From UMGS75 sp963648435 (lineage in GTDB: Bacteria; Bacillota_I; Bacilli_A; ML615J-28; CAG-313), in contig CAVJDT010000001.1 of NCBI GenBank assembly GCA_963648435.1, positions 62,001-126,000 of the forward strand: a DNA stretch of 64,000 bases, in the 5' to 3' direction. Under the pieces are notes generated by a model. It was not told the origin of the DNA, searched no databases, and was given only the letters and a program-made list of their open reading frames with translations. Positions within the stretch are counted from its first letter, which is position 1; each line of letters starts with the position of its first letter. Positions 1 through 9,212 of the stretch are shown piece after piece. A program made the position numbers and the translations under genes.

Positions 1-2
1 AA

Positions 3-2795
3 ATTGTATTTACTTTGTATAAAAACTATAAACAAGGCTATTTAAGACATCAAGCTATTATTGATGCCTTAAAAGAAGATCCTAAGTATGAAGCCTTGAT
101 AAAGACAGTTCAAGATACAGATCAATTATTGTTATGTCGTAATGAAGTTATGTATATTGGAATTGTGGGATATCAAGAATTAAGAGAAATCAGTAAAGTT
201 ATTAAAAATGATATGGATATAGTTTCTAGGGTTATTGAAGTACTTAACGATTATATGGAAAATAATACCATTGAAATCAATGAAGAATTTATAACTAACC
301 TAAATAAAGTTGGTGAAATCATTGATGGATTATTTCAAAAAATTGGTCCCAATACTTTAAATACTTGTTTAGTAATTTTAACTACAATGTTAGGTAAACA
401 ATTTAATGATGTTAAGGAATATTTGGAAGATTTAAATACAATTGAAATAATTAAAAACCTTGACCCTATGGTTAAAATTATAATCAATTATTTAAAAAAT
501 ATTAAGCTTCAAAATAAAGAAGAAATTGAAGAAACGTTAAATGCAATAATGCATATTACTAATTTTGATAATATTACTCTTGACTTTGAAACTAAAAAAG
601 AATTGGGACAAAGTTTGGTTGTTGTATCTAAAATTCTTACATCTAAAATTAATGAACTATCACCAACTGAAAAGTTCCAATTAAATACTTTACTTAATAT
701 TTTTTGTGAAAAAGATGGTAATAACATTTCCTCTACGAAGGTTTTTTCTTTAATTTCGAAACTTGCAAATGTTGATTTAAATAAAGCTACGACAGAAGAG
801 TTAGTTTCCTATGTGGATGAACTTCAAAGTATTATGAAACCGGCTCAAAAACTTGGATATAGTTTAAATAGTCAAATAATAGTTAAACAAAATACCACAA
901 AAGAAGAATTTGTTAATTTATTTAAAGATGAAATTAAACTTTATAAGTATACTTTAAATGAAAATAATGAATATGAAACAGAAAATGTTGAATTATCAGT
1001 TAATTTACTTACCATTTTTGATACAACTAGGGTGGGTGCTAAATTGTTTGAAGTTACTATTGATAATATGACTTTGGATATTGCTTATTTTGTGGAAGGA
1101 CTAGAACATGAATATGTGATGTCACCTAATAGTATTGTGGTTTTTACTGATTTATTAGTTTATGACCTTAACAATAATGTTTATCCAAACAAATGGTTTG
1201 AACTATCCGGTTATCCAGTAATAATTGTTGATAAACTTACCGGTTATGCATGTTCTGTAAAAATAGATTCCACTAAAGTAAAAATTGAAAATCCTGACAC
1301 TTCAACAATTGGTAAAAAACAAGGAATTTTAACGATAGATTTAGATGAATATGGTGTTTACTATTTACCTATTGAATACTATGTAATTAATTTAGAAAAT
1401 CCAGTAATTACTAAATATAATGTAGAACTAGATGATAAAATATATGTTGGTAAAAATAGTGTAGTTTCTGGCAATGTTATGGCTGAATATAATTACAAAA
1501 TTAAAGTAGAAGCCCTAGAAGAAACGAAAAAATTAGTTTGGCAATACGATAACCCACAGTTCATATCATTTGATGAAACAAATGTTACTGGTCTTGATAA
1601 AAATAAAGAAGGAACCCAAAAAGTTACAATTAATGTTAATGGTCAAAGTTTTGAGGCAGAAATTTATGTGCATCCTTTAAGTGATATGAAAAAAATCAAA
1701 AGTGTTTCTTTTTCAATGATGTATAATTATGTGGAAAACAAAGATTATAAAGAACAAGCTAACATAACTATTGTATGTGAGGCTAAAGAATATAGTTTTT
1801 ATGATGTAATTTATCAAGAAGCTTTAAAAGTAATTAAAGCATATAAACTTCCTTTTGAAATAACCCTTGAACCAATTGAAGAAGTTAAATTAGGTACTAC
1901 TACTTTTAAACTTACTGTTCATGATACCATTAATGATGAAGTATTTACCTTTGAAAATACTGTAAATATTATTGATAAAGATGAATTTCTACCGTTAAAA
2001 AGTTTACAGATTACCCTTGGTGAAAGTATTTTACTTATCACAACAGAAACGGATGATGATATTTTAAAATTAATTAAGGAAGTTAGTTTTTATGGCAAAT
2101 ATTATTCTGGCACTTTATTTAATGATGATGCCTACAAATGGGCTCAAAAAAATATTGAAGTAATTAGAAATGTTTCACAAGGTACGATTACATTTAGAGC
2201 GCATGGAGCAGAACAACGATTTTGGCATAATATTTATTTTGGTTTAAGTGCTAATGAGGCAACAATTAATTTTGTTAAAAATGATAATACTCTTCCTGAA
2301 TTTGTGACAAACTTTAGTGATGAAGACTTATTCAATGGTATTGTGAGAAATATTACCTTTAGCAATAATATTGTCATTGATTCTAGTTCAATGAACTTGT
2401 ATCAAAAATATAAAAGTTATATTGATATTGTTAGAGAAGAAGAAAAAATTAAACTTTATATTGATGGTGAAAAAATTAAGGAATTTACTATCATTAAGAG
2501 TGCAAATTACACTGTTAAGTTTGATTACTCCTTTATTGATAATGCTAGTTTAAATATTAATGATTTAAATGGTACCATTATTAGTCAGTTATCAGAAGTT
2601 AATTTTCAAGCTGAAACAAGTACATCAGTAATTAATCTTTATATTCGTGATAAAGCCCTTACAGAAAGTATTTTAAATTATATAACCTTTGGGCATCTAC
2701 CAACCCAAGCTGGGGAATATGAATTACAAATTAACTTTAATGGGGCATCCGCATCCAAACTTGTAACATGGTATTTAGATGAAATAATAGAATAA
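3..2795 (+). CDS. Large protein of unknown function, 5' partial
   Basis: The reading frame is open from the first bases of the window, with no convincing start codon or ribosome binding site, so the N-terminus probably lies upstream. About 930 residues are visible. The first 330 are helical, acidic and Ile/Leu/Asn rich; the rest looks like consecutive beta-rich Ig-like modules, for example around residues 380-560 and 690-926. No transmembrane segment, signal peptide or catalytic motif is visible in this part. I do not recognise a family. The beta-rich C-terminal half suggests a surface or secreted protein, which is inference. It ends at a hairpin shared with the convergent pepT. Confidence 0.6.
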   Translation: MVFTLYKNYKQGYLRHQAIIDALKEDPKYEALIKTVQDTDQLLLCRNEVMYIGIVGYQELREISKVIKNDMDIVSRVIEVLNDYMENNTIEINEEFITNLNKVGEIIDGLFQKIGPNTLNTCLVILTTMLGKQFNDVKEYLEDLNTIEIIKNLDPMVKIIINYLKNIKLQNKEEIEETLNAIMHITNFDNITLDFETKKELGQSLVVVSKILTSKINELSPTEKFQLNTLLNIFCEKDGNNISSTKVFSLISKLANVDLNKATTEELVSYVDELQSIMKPAQKLGYSLNSQIIVKQNTTKEEFVNLFKDEIKLYKYTLNENNEYETENVELSVNLLTIFDTTRVGAKLFEVTIDNMTLDIAYFVEGLEHEYVMSPNSIVVFTDLLVYDLNNNVYPNKWFELSGYPVIIVDKLTGYACSVKIDSTKVKIENPDTSTIGKKQGILTIDLDEYGVYYLPIEYYVINLENPVITKYNVELDDKIYVGKNSVVSGNVMAEYNYKIKVEALEETKKLVWQYDNPQFISFDETNVTGLDKNKEGTQKVTINVNGQSFEAEIYVHPLSDMKKIKSVSFSMMYNYVENKDYKEQANITIVCEAKEYSFYDVIYQEALKVIKAYKLPFEITLEPIEEVKLGTTTFKLTVHDTINDEVFTFENTVNIIDKDEFLPLKSLQITLGESILLITTETDDDILKLIKEVSFYGKYYSGTLFNDDAYKWAQKNIEVIRNVSQGTITFRAHGAEQRFWHNIYFGLSANEATINFVKNDNTLPEFVTNFSDEDLFNGIVRNITFSNNIVIDSSSMNLYQKYKSYIDIVREEEKIKLYIDGEKIKEFTIIKSANYTVKFDYSFIDNASLNINDLNGTIISQLSEVNFQAETSTSVINLYIRDKALTESILNYITFGHLPTQAGEYELQINFNGASASKLVTWYLDEIIE

Positions 2796-2847
2796 TAAAA
2801 AATAGTTTATACTTATTATAAGTGTATTTAAACTTTTGATATTATGT

Positions 2848-2891
2848 AAAAAAGAGTTGAAACCTAATTTATAGGTCAACAACTCTTTTTT
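2848..2891. terminator. Bidirectional intrinsic terminator between the first gene and pepT
   Basis: A 12-bp perfect inverted repeat (AAAAAAGAGTTG and CAACTCTTTTTT) gives an A-run on one side and a T-run on the other, so it can end both converging transcripts. Its right arm overlaps the last codons of pepT. Confidence 0.85.
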
Positions 2892-4113
2892 CTTCAGTTA
2901 TAATCTTTAAGATTTCCAAAACAACTTTAACCATTTTTTCCATATCATTAACACTAACATATTCATATTTACCATGATAGTTTTCACCACCTGTACCAAG
3001 GTTAGGAGTAAGAATTCCTTTAAAGCTTAGTCTAGCACCATCAGTTCCCCCTCTAATTGGTTCAATTAAAGGTTCAATGTTATTGCGTTTTAATCCTTTG
3101 ATGGCATATTCAATTACTTCTGGATGTTTTAAGACAACTTCTTTCATATTATAGTAACTATCCTTGATATTGCAAGTTACGGTATTTTGACCATATTTTT
3201 TATTCATAAATTCTGCAATTGATTTAAATAAAGCAATTTGTTCTCTAAATTTATCCATGTCATGATTTCTAATAATATAATGTAACTTAGTTTCTTCAGT
3301 AGAACCTTCAATATTATTTAAATGATTAAAGCCTTCATAGTTTTCAGTTGTGGTAGGTACCATATAGGCTGGTAACATTTCATGAAACTCCATTGCAAGA
3401 TGAATGCTATTGACCATTTTACCTTTAGCACTACCAGGGTGAATGGCTTTACCTTTAATGATGATAGTTGCGCTTGCGGCATTAAAGTTTTCAAAACTTA
3501 AAGTGTTGATATCTCCACCATCTAGGGTGTAAGCCATTTGACAATTATGTTTTTGATAATAATCAAAATTAAAACTATTAGTGCCCATTCCTACTTCTTC
3601 ATCAGGAGTAAATGTAATTATGACATTAGGATGAGGAAAAGAAGTAGTAGTTAAGATTTTAACAACTTCCATTATGATTGCAATACCAGCTTTATCATCA
3701 GCCCCAAGTAAAGTTGTTCCATCTGTAGTTACAAGGGTATGATGAAGTTTTTTACTTAAAAAAGGAAATTCAGTTGGTGAAAGAATAATATTTAATTCTT
3801 TGTTTAAAATAATATCTTTGCCATCATAATCTAAAATTACTTGAGGTTTAACGTCTTTACCGGTTAGTTCGGTTGCGGTATCCATATGAGCGATTAAACC
3901 AATTGTTTTAGTTGAATCAGTGTTACTAGGAATGAACCCATAAACATAGCAAGTATCATCAATAAAGGCATTTGCAACTCCTTGTTCATGTAGTTTTTCG
4001 ACAAGCAAATTACCTAAATTAAATTGTTTTTTGCTAGTGGGATTAACACTTACATTTTCATCAGATTGAGTATCAATCTTAACGTATGTTAAAAAGTTTT
4101 CTAAAATAGACAT
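2869..4113 (-). CDS. pepT: Peptidase T (tripeptide aminopeptidase)
   Basis: M20-family di-zinc aminopeptidase that removes the N-terminal residue from tripeptides in the cytoplasm. Visible motifs include HMDTA (metal ligand and nearby Asp), GADDKAG (bridging Asp), PDEEVG (catalytic Glu pair), a DGG metal site, and TDGARLSF followed by GGENYHG near the C-terminus, all in the order of the family. The length of 414 residues is normal. The start at 4113 was chosen because GGAGG lies a few bases upstream; an upstream TTG at 4128 overlaps that site. A TATAAT box is visible about 25 bases upstream on the minus strand. Single-gene unit. Confidence 0.95.
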   Translation of the reverse strand: MSILENFLTYVKIDTQSDENVSVNPTSKKQFNLGNLLVEKLHEQGVANAFIDDTCYVYGFIPSNTDSTKTIGLIAHMDTATELTGKDVKPQVILDYDGKDIILNKELNIILSPTEFPFLSKKLHHTLVTTDGTTLLGADDKAGIAIIMEVVKILTTTSFPHPNVIITFTPDEEVGMGTNSFNFDYYQKHNCQMAYTLDGGDINTLSFENFNAASATIIIKGKAIHPGSAKGKMVNSIHLAMEFHEMLPAYMVPTTTENYEGFNHLNNIEGSTEETKLHYIIRNHDMDKFREQIALFKSIAEFMNKKYGQNTVTCNIKDSYYNMKEVVLKHPEVIEYAIKGLKRNNIEPLIEPIRGGTDGARLSFKGILTPNLGTGGENYHGKYEYVSVNDMEKMVKVVLEILKIITEEKRVVDL

Positions 4114-4167
4114 AATTGTATCCTCCAATCTTTATTATACCATTATTAAAACTTTAATGCAATATTA

Positions 4168-4196
4168 TTGACATTTATACCTAAAACTAATATAAT
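4168..4196 (+). promoter_or_regulatory. Promoter of the marR-degV unit
   Basis: TTGACA at 4168-4173 and TATAAT at 4191-4196 are separated by 17 bases, a perfect vegetative sigma promoter upstream of the MarR gene. Confidence 0.85.
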
Positions 4197-4203
4197 TAAT
4201 AGT

Positions 4204-4225
4204 GTTAATAGTTAACGGTATTAAC
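4204..4225 (+). promoter_or_regulatory. Probable MarR operator
   Basis: The inverted repeat GTTAATA-N8-TATTAAC starts eight bases after the -10 box and has GTTAAC in its centre. Its position over the transcription start suggests autorepression by the following MarR protein (inference). Confidence 0.6.
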
Positions 4226-4239
4226 AAAAGTGAGGGCAT

Positions 4240-4683
4240 ATGAATAGTAAAAAAGCAATGTTAAAAGAAAAGATAATAGAGTTATATCACATTATTTCAA
4301 ATACGAAAATCGATGAGTTTCTAGTCGGTGAGTGTGCAGTTTTACTTTATTTATATCATACTGATGGTGAATATCCATCAAAACTAAGTACTTTTCTAGA
4401 TGTTTCAAGAGCTCGTATAACAAGTGTTATTAATACTTTAAAAAATAAAGGATATGTAGAAATTAAAAATGAAGAGAAAGACCGCCGAAAAGTAAAAGTT
4501 TTTATTACTAATGAAGGTAAAGAATATTTAGAATATAAACGCAAAATGTTTGATAAAATATTTGATGATTTGTTTTTTGAAATAGATGATGAAAGAATTG
4601 ATAATGCAATGCATAGCATCAACTATTTGGCAGAATTATTTGGAAATATGGAGGATGTAATTAATGATGATGAACAAAATTAA
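4240..4683 (+). CDS. MarR-family transcriptional regulator
   Basis: Winged-helix repressor of 147 residues. The central part shows the MarR pattern: recognition helix region SKLSTFLDVSRARITSVIN, then the wing with EEKDRRKVKVFIT, then the dimerisation helices. MarR proteins bind palindromes as dimers and usually respond to small phenolic or lipophilic ligands. It overlaps the next gene, degV, by 20 bases, so both are made from one transcript. The pairing with a fatty-acid binding DegV suggests a lipid-related signal, which is inference. A palindrome at its promoter suggests autoregulation. Confidence 0.9.
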   Translation: MNSKKAMLKEKIIELYHIISNTKIDEFLVGECAVLLYLYHTDGEYPSKLSTFLDVSRARITSVINTLKNKGYVEIKNEEKDRRKVKVFITNEGKEYLEYKRKMFDKIFDDLFFEIDDERIDNAMHSINYLAELFGNMEDVINDDEQN

Positions 4684-5554
4684 GGTTGTTAGTGATGGCT
4701 CATGTGATTTAAGTAGGGAAGAAGTTGAAAAATTAGATGTGGAAATAGTTCCATTTTATGTATCTTTTGATGAAGGAATATATCAAAAAGAAGGTGTGGA
4801 ACTTGATGTTAGAGATTTTTACCAAAAAATGGTCGATCATCCTAATGTTTATCCTAAAACATCACTTCCAACTATTGATGATTATGTTAAGGCTTTTGAA
4901 AAGTATTTAGATGAGGGAATGGATATTATCTGCATTTGCATAACCACTAAATTTAGTGGTTCCTATAATTCTGCTCTTTCTGCTAAACAGTTATGTCTTG
5001 AAAAATACAAAGATGCGAAAATTGAAGTAATTGATGCAATGGTAAATACATGCTTACAAGGTTTACTTGTTAAAGAAGTGTGTCGGATGCGTGACAATGG
5101 CTTAAATTTAGAAAAAATGACTAAAGAAACTAATCGTATTAAAACAACGGCTCGTATCTTTTTTACTGTAGGTAGTCTTGATTATTTGCGACATGGCGGT
5201 AGAATTGGGAAACTTTTAGGCATTGTAGGTGCAACATTAAGAATTAAACCAATCATTGTCTTAAAAGAAGGGGAAATCTTTAGTTGTGGTCTTTCACTAT
5301 CACGAAAAAAGTCAATAATAAAATTACTTGATTTAACTAAAAAACATTTTATCGAAACCGGCGAAAACATCGATGATTATCGTTTTTTGGTTGGGGCAGG
5401 TTATGACTTAGAAGAACTTCAAAACTTCTTAAATAAGGTTACTATAGCCTTAAATCGCGATGATATCGAGACAGGACAAATTGGAGCAACAATTGGGGTG
5501 CATACGGGTCCATATCCAATAGGTATTGGTTTTATCAAAAAATATGATTGTTAA
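4664..5554 (+). CDS. DegV family fatty-acid binding protein
   Basis: Cytoplasmic DegV/EDD-fold protein of 296 residues. Family proteins bind a long-chain fatty acid and, as FakB, present it to the fatty-acid kinase FakA. Typical signatures are visible: SDGSCDLS at the N-terminus, CITTKFSGSYNSA in the middle, LDYLRHGGRIG, and a C-terminal HTGPYPIGIGF. The gene starts inside the end of the marR gene with GGAGG nine bases before the ATG. No kinase partner lies in the window. A strong terminator follows. Confidence 0.92.
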   Translation: MMMNKIKVVSDGSCDLSREEVEKLDVEIVPFYVSFDEGIYQKEGVELDVRDFYQKMVDHPNVYPKTSLPTIDDYVKAFEKYLDEGMDIICICITTKFSGSYNSALSAKQLCLEKYKDAKIEVIDAMVNTCLQGLLVKEVCRMRDNGLNLEKMTKETNRIKTTARIFFTVGSLDYLRHGGRIGKLLGIVGATLRIKPIIVLKEGEIFSCGLSLSRKKSIIKLLDLTKKHFIETGENIDDYRFLVGAGYDLEELQNFLNKVTIALNRDDIETGQIGATIGVHTGPYPIGIGFIKKYDC

Positions 5555-5567
5555 TTAATTAAATAAG

Positions 5568-5616
5568 AAACATATTAGATAAGTAACATTTAATACTTAA
5601 AATCTAATATGTTTTT
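5568..5616 (+). terminator. Intrinsic terminator after degV
   Basis: A stem of about 12 bp (AACATATTAGAT with ATCTAATATGTT) is followed by a run of T. Confidence 0.85.
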
Positions 5617-5661
5617 TCTTAATAAAGGTAACTAAAAAGTGCATAAATTGAAATATTTTGT

Positions 5662-5690
5662 TTGACAATTCGCATGGAAAGGTCTATAAT
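5662..5690 (+). promoter_or_regulatory. Promoter of the cat pseudogene and flavin reductase
   Basis: TTGACA at 5662 and TATAAT at 5685 with a 17-base spacer, 28 bases upstream of the pseudogene start. The promoter appears intact, so the downstream reductase can still be transcribed. Confidence 0.85.
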
Positions 5691-5717
5691 AGTTAAGAAT
5701 TACTAAAGGAGCATATT

Positions 5718-6382
5718 ATGAACTATAAAATTATAAACCTAGAAGAATACTACCGTAAAGGAGTATTTAACCATTTCTCAAAAGATGCCAAATGCTCAAT
5801 ATCAATGACTTCAAGAATTAATGTGACAGAACTTTATAAAGCATCAAAAGAATCATAAACAAAATTTTATTTAAACTTTTTGTATGTTTTATCTACGGCA
5901 TTAAATAGAAAAGAAGATTACCGAATGATGTACAACTGGAAAACAAATGAAATTTATTGTTTTGATGAAATAAACCCAACTCAATATGTATTTCACGATG
6001 ATACTAAAACCTGTACGCCAGTTTATACAAAGTATTATAAAGACTATAAGATGTTTTATGAAAATGCTCAAAAAGATATTGATGAAGCTAAAAAACTAGA
6101 GAGTACTTATTAGATGAAGCAAGTCATCCTAACTGGTTTGATGCATCATTTATGCCTTGGGTAAGCTATGACTCATTTAATGTCGAATTACCTGATGGCT
6201 ACTTGTATTTTCAACCTATTATTAACTGGGGTAAATACAGATGGGAAAACGATCAATTAATGATGCCAGTAACCGTAAGATTAAATCACGCTATTGGTGA
6301 TGGCTATTTAGTTAGTCTTGTATATTTGTTAATTGAAGAAGAAATGCAAAAATTAGTCGAAAAATTAAGAGGTGCCAAATGA
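5718..6382 (+). pseudogene. cat: Broken type A chloramphenicol acetyltransferase
   Basis: Three consecutive pieces align with CatA from end to end. The first, from ATG 5718 to a TAA at 5856, covers the N-terminus. The second continues in the same frame after that stop with FLYVLSTALNRKEDYRM and runs to about 6110. The third is in another frame from about 6100 and holds MPWVSYDSFN and HAIGDGY, which contains the catalytic His of the HHxxxDG-like motif. So the gene has one in-frame stop and one frameshift. CatA transfers acetyl from acetyl-CoA to chloramphenicol as a trimer; this copy cannot make the full protein unless both lesions are bypassed. Confidence 0.88.
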
Positions 6383-7068
6383 AAATAGTAACAATAAATG
6401 GTCAAAACCATCATGGTAGTAGCTACCATATTGGTAAAGAAATAGCAAATCAATTAGAAGGTGAGGTAACTGAGTTTTTCCTTCCCAAAGATTTGAATGG
6501 TTTTTGTCTAGGATGCTATAGTTGTTTAAAAGATGAAACAAAGTGTTACATGTATGAAAAAAAGAAAATAATTTGGGATGCAATGGAACAAGCAGATTTA
6601 ATTATTTTTACTACTCCAAACTACTGCATGTATGCATCGGCCCCTATGAAATCATTCTTAGATTTCTCTTTTGATATGTGGATGGTGCATCGCCCTAAAG
6701 CATGGATGTTTAAAAAGAAAGTTGTTATCGTCTCAACATCTGCTGGTGCATCCAATAAAACCGCAATTAACACTATTAAGTCATCAGTCAAAGGCTGGGG
6801 TGTTTCTTACATCAAAACAATAGGTAAAGCAGTTCATGCTAATAAATGGGATATTATACCTGAAAAAGATAAAAAGGTGTTGGATAAAAAAATTAATAAA
6901 GTTGTTAAGAACTTAAAAAAGAATAAACCTGTAAAAATAAGTTTAAGTACGAAAATCTCATTCAAGTTTTTTGGCTTTCTTCATAAAAAAGATTGGGACA
7001 GCGATCCATGTGAAAAAGAATATTGGAAAGAAAAAGGTTGGCTAGATAAAAATAGACCTTGGAAATAG
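6379..7068 (+). CDS. Flavodoxin-like NAD(P)H-dependent FMN reductase
   Basis: A 229-residue protein of the NADPH-dependent FMN reductase/flavodoxin superfamily. The N-terminal TINGQNHHGSSYHIG is the phosphate-binding loop for FMN. GFCLGCYSCLKD is the cysteine pair common in the iron-sulfur flavoprotein-like branch, and TTPNYCMYASAPMKSFLDF is the second flavin-contact segment. The C-terminal 60 residues are Lys-rich. Its ATG overlaps the end of the cat pseudogene (ATGA), so translation may once have been coupled. The substrate is unknown. Confidence 0.82.
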   Translation: MKIVTINGQNHHGSSYHIGKEIANQLEGEVTEFFLPKDLNGFCLGCYSCLKDETKCYMYEKKKIIWDAMEQADLIIFTTPNYCMYASAPMKSFLDFSFDMWMVHRPKAWMFKKKVVIVSTSAGASNKTAINTIKSSVKGWGVSYIKTIGKAVHANKWDIIPEKDKKVLDKKINKVVKNLKKNKPVKISLSTKISFKFFGFLHKKDWDSDPCEKEYWKEKGWLDKNRPWK

Positions 7069-7078
7069 AGCCAATTAC

Positions 7079-7106
7079 TTGAAAAATAGATTTATATCAG
7101 TATAAT
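7079..7106 (+). promoter_or_regulatory. Promoter of the MATE gene
   Basis: TTGAAA at 7079 and TATAAT at 7101, 16-base spacer. Transcription should begin near 7113 and give a leader of about 135 bases. Confidence 0.7.
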
Positions 7107-7112
7107 AGTATA

Positions 7113-7248
7113 GTTAGGTAATATACAATCATCGGAGGACAGGTGCACCGTAGTGCCGAGATTAGTAATAATCTCCTGTTGGAAAAGATGTCGAGTGAGC
7201 TCGGTTAGGATTCTAGCCGGGCCTTTATTTTGGAAGGAGTGTGTAAGG
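7113..7248 (+). promoter_or_regulatory. Structured leader (attenuator or riboswitch) of the MATE gene
   Basis: The leader can fold into a three-way junction: an outer helix ACAG/CUGU, a hairpin GCAC-CGUA-GUGC and a hairpin GAGAUUA-GUAA-UAAUCUC with a GNRA loop. An intrinsic terminator at 7199-7231 follows, just before the ribosome binding site. It also holds a possible 21-codon leader ORF, GTG 7143 to TAG 7206-7208, behind GGAGG, and this ORF ends inside the terminator stem. Either a ligand-sensing RNA or ribosome-dependent attenuation would fit. I could not match it to a named riboswitch class. Confidence 0.6.
7199..7231 (+). terminator. Leader terminator upstream of the MATE gene
   Basis: GCTCGGTT and AGCCGGGC form an 8-bp stem with G-U pairs, followed by TTTATTTT. 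Its place before the start codon makes it a conditional terminator. Confidence 0.65.
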
Positions 7249-8580
7249 ATGAGAGTACATTTATCAGATCATTTTACATTTAAAAAATTATTTATTGCGA
7301 CAATACCACCAATCTTAATGATGGTGTTTACTTCGATATATGGTATTGTTGATGGAGTTTTCGTGTCTAACGTGGTTGGTACCACTGCCTTTTCAGCAGT
7401 CAATTTATTTATGCCAGTTGCGATGGCAGTTGGAGCTCTTGGTTTTATGATGGGAGCAGGAGGTTCAGCTTTGACTGCGAAAGTGCTAGGTGAAGGCGAC
7501 CGTGATAAGGCCAATAAAATATTTTCGTGTGTTGTTTTATTTACAGTTATTTTAGGTGTGATAGTTAGTGTTATAATATTAATTTTCATGGAAAAAATTT
7601 GTCTATTCCTTAAGGCAACACCAGAAATGTTACCTTATTGTAAGGTATATGGCACCATTATTATTAGTGCTGAAATTGCTTTTATGTTACAAAACTTGTT
7701 TCAAAATTTCTTTTTGGTGGCTGAAAAGTCAATGCTTGGTTTTGTAGTTACAATTATTGCCGGTTGCACTAACATAGTTTTAGACGCTCTATTTATAGCG
7801 GTATTTAAATGGGGAGTAGCAGGAGCTGCTGTTGCGACCATAATCTCACAAATTGTAGGAGCAACAATTCCAATCTTTTATTTTTTAAATAAAAAAAATA
7901 CCAGCCTATTACGACTAGTACCTGCTAAACTTAATTTTAATGTATTATTTAAATCTACTACTAATGGTTCAAGTGAACTTTTAAGTAATATATCAGCTTC
8001 AGTTGTTAGTATAATTTATAATGCGCAATTATTAAAGTTTTCACATGAAAATGGGGTTGCGGCATACGGTACAATAATGTATGCAAGTTTTATTTTTGCA
8101 GCGATATTTATTGGTTACTCAATAGGAACAGCTCCAATTATAGGTTATAATTATGGTGCTAAGAACAAAGAAGAATTAAGTAATGTTTTCAAAAAAAGCA
8201 TTTGCATAAACATAATCTTCGGAATTATCATGACGGGATTATCAGTGATATTATCTGGTCCTATGAGTTATGTCTTTTCAAGTAATAACAAAGAATTATA
8301 TGAGCTTACAAAATATGCGATGAAAATATACTCAATTTCATTTATTTTTATGGGACTTAATATGTTTACTTCATCATTTTTTACTGCTTTAAATGATGGC
8401 TTAATATCTGCTATTGTTTCTTGTAGTAGAACTGTAATTTTTCAAACATCAACAATTATAATTCTTCCAATATTATTTGGAGAAAAAGGAATTTGGCCTT
8501 CCATTATTATCGCCGAAGGACTTGCTTTAATTGTTAGTGTAATTTTCCTAATAGCTAAGAGGAAGAAATACGGGTATTAA
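7249..8580 (+). CDS. MATE family multidrug/cation exporter
   Basis: A 443-residue integral membrane protein with about 12 hydrophobic segments and the repeated MatE pattern; the N-terminal half begins FTSIYGIVDGVFVSN and the second half has its counterpart near FIFAAIFIGYSIGTAPIIGYNYGA. MATE proteins export drugs or metabolites using a Na+ or H+ gradient. The start at 7249 follows GGAAGGAG by nine bases; the frame is open further upstream but that would run through the leader terminator. The leader structure suggests induction by a substrate or by stalled ribosomes (inference). Confidence 0.92.
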   Translation: MRVHLSDHFTFKKLFIATIPPILMMVFTSIYGIVDGVFVSNVVGTTAFSAVNLFMPVAMAVGALGFMMGAGGSALTAKVLGEGDRDKANKIFSCVVLFTVILGVIVSVIILIFMEKICLFLKATPEMLPYCKVYGTIIISAEIAFMLQNLFQNFFLVAEKSMLGFVVTIIAGCTNIVLDALFIAVFKWGVAGAAVATIISQIVGATIPIFYFLNKKNTSLLRLVPAKLNFNVLFKSTTNGSSELLSNISASVVSIIYNAQLLKFSHENGVAAYGTIMYASFIFAAIFIGYSIGTAPIIGYNYGAKNKEELSNVFKKSICINIIFGIIMTGLSVILSGPMSYVFSSNNKELYELTKYAMKIYSISFIFMGLNMFTSSFFTALNDGLISAIVSCSRTVIFQTSTIIILPILFGEKGIWPSIIIAEGLALIVSVIFLIAKRKKYGY

Positions 8581-8587
8581 AATGTAA

Positions 8588-8625
8588 AAATTAAAATGGT
8601 AGAACTATATCATTTTAATTTTTTT
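8588..8625 (+). terminator. Intrinsic terminator after the MATE gene
   Basis: AAATTAAAATG and CATTTTAATTT form an 11-bp stem followed by a T-run. Confidence 0.85.
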
Positions 8626-8891
8626 GTTATACAGCTAAAAGAAGTAGATAAAAATATCTAAACCATAGACTAAAAAACTCAAATATGTTATATTGAATCT
8701 GAGGCTTTATAATGTAAAGATTGGTGATGATGGTAATTGTTATTCAAATAATTTTGTTACCATCGTAAATTTGTAATGTAGTTATTTTTATATTGATTAG
8801 ATTAATTTGGTAACTATTAAAAAAATACAATCATATTATTTTTTATTTATAAAAAAAATTCTTAAACGAGATTATATAGATGTTAGATATT
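8626..8891. other. AT-rich spacer with no recognised feature
   Basis: About 265 bases of AT-rich sequence with short runs of A and T. I see no gene, hairpin with T-run or convincing promoter pair. It may hold decayed sequence upstream of the YhcG fragment. Confidence 0.5.
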
Positions 8892-9212
8892 ATTTTTAAT
8901 CAAATTATTGAAATGATTGAAAAAGCGAAGTAAATGAGTCTATTATATTTAGAAATTGGTAAATTCCTATATGAATTAAAAGAAAATAGTAATTATGGAG
9001 ATAAAATAACAACAAAAGCCTCGGATTTCATGAAAAATAATTATCCAACTATAAAAGGAATTACTAAAAGAAATATTGAACGTATGATTCAATTTTATAT
9101 TACTTATAAAGATGATGAGATAGCGACACCGCTGGTGACGCATTTGTCTTTGACAAACAATTTACTTATATTAAGTGGAATTAAAAGTAAAGAATTTGAA
9201 ATTCGTTTATGA
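8892..9212 (+). pseudogene. DUF1016/YhcG-type nuclease, N-terminal fragment
   Basis: The piece with LEIGKFLYELKENSNYGDK and GITKRNIERMIQFY, ending TPLVTHLSLTNNLLILSGIKSKE, matches the N-terminal DUF1016 domain of YhcG, a PD-(D/E)XK family protein found in mobile and defence contexts. In-frame codons before the ATG at 8934 (QIIEMIEKAK, then TAA) also fit the family, so the 5' part has a stop and a small deletion. The 3' part with the nuclease domain is missing: the sequence changes near 9200 to an IS remnant. Non-functional. Confidence 0.75.

Noticed and set aside
5718..6113. Recoded stop (TAA read through) in cat
   Set aside because: The same gene also has a frameshift, and no other gene in the window shows reassigned stops.
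7113..7248. Guanidine (ykkC family) or TPP riboswitch before the MATE gene
   Set aside because: Short similarities such as GGUGC-CCGUA or GCCGAGA occur, but the required partner sequences and pseudoknot strands are missing.
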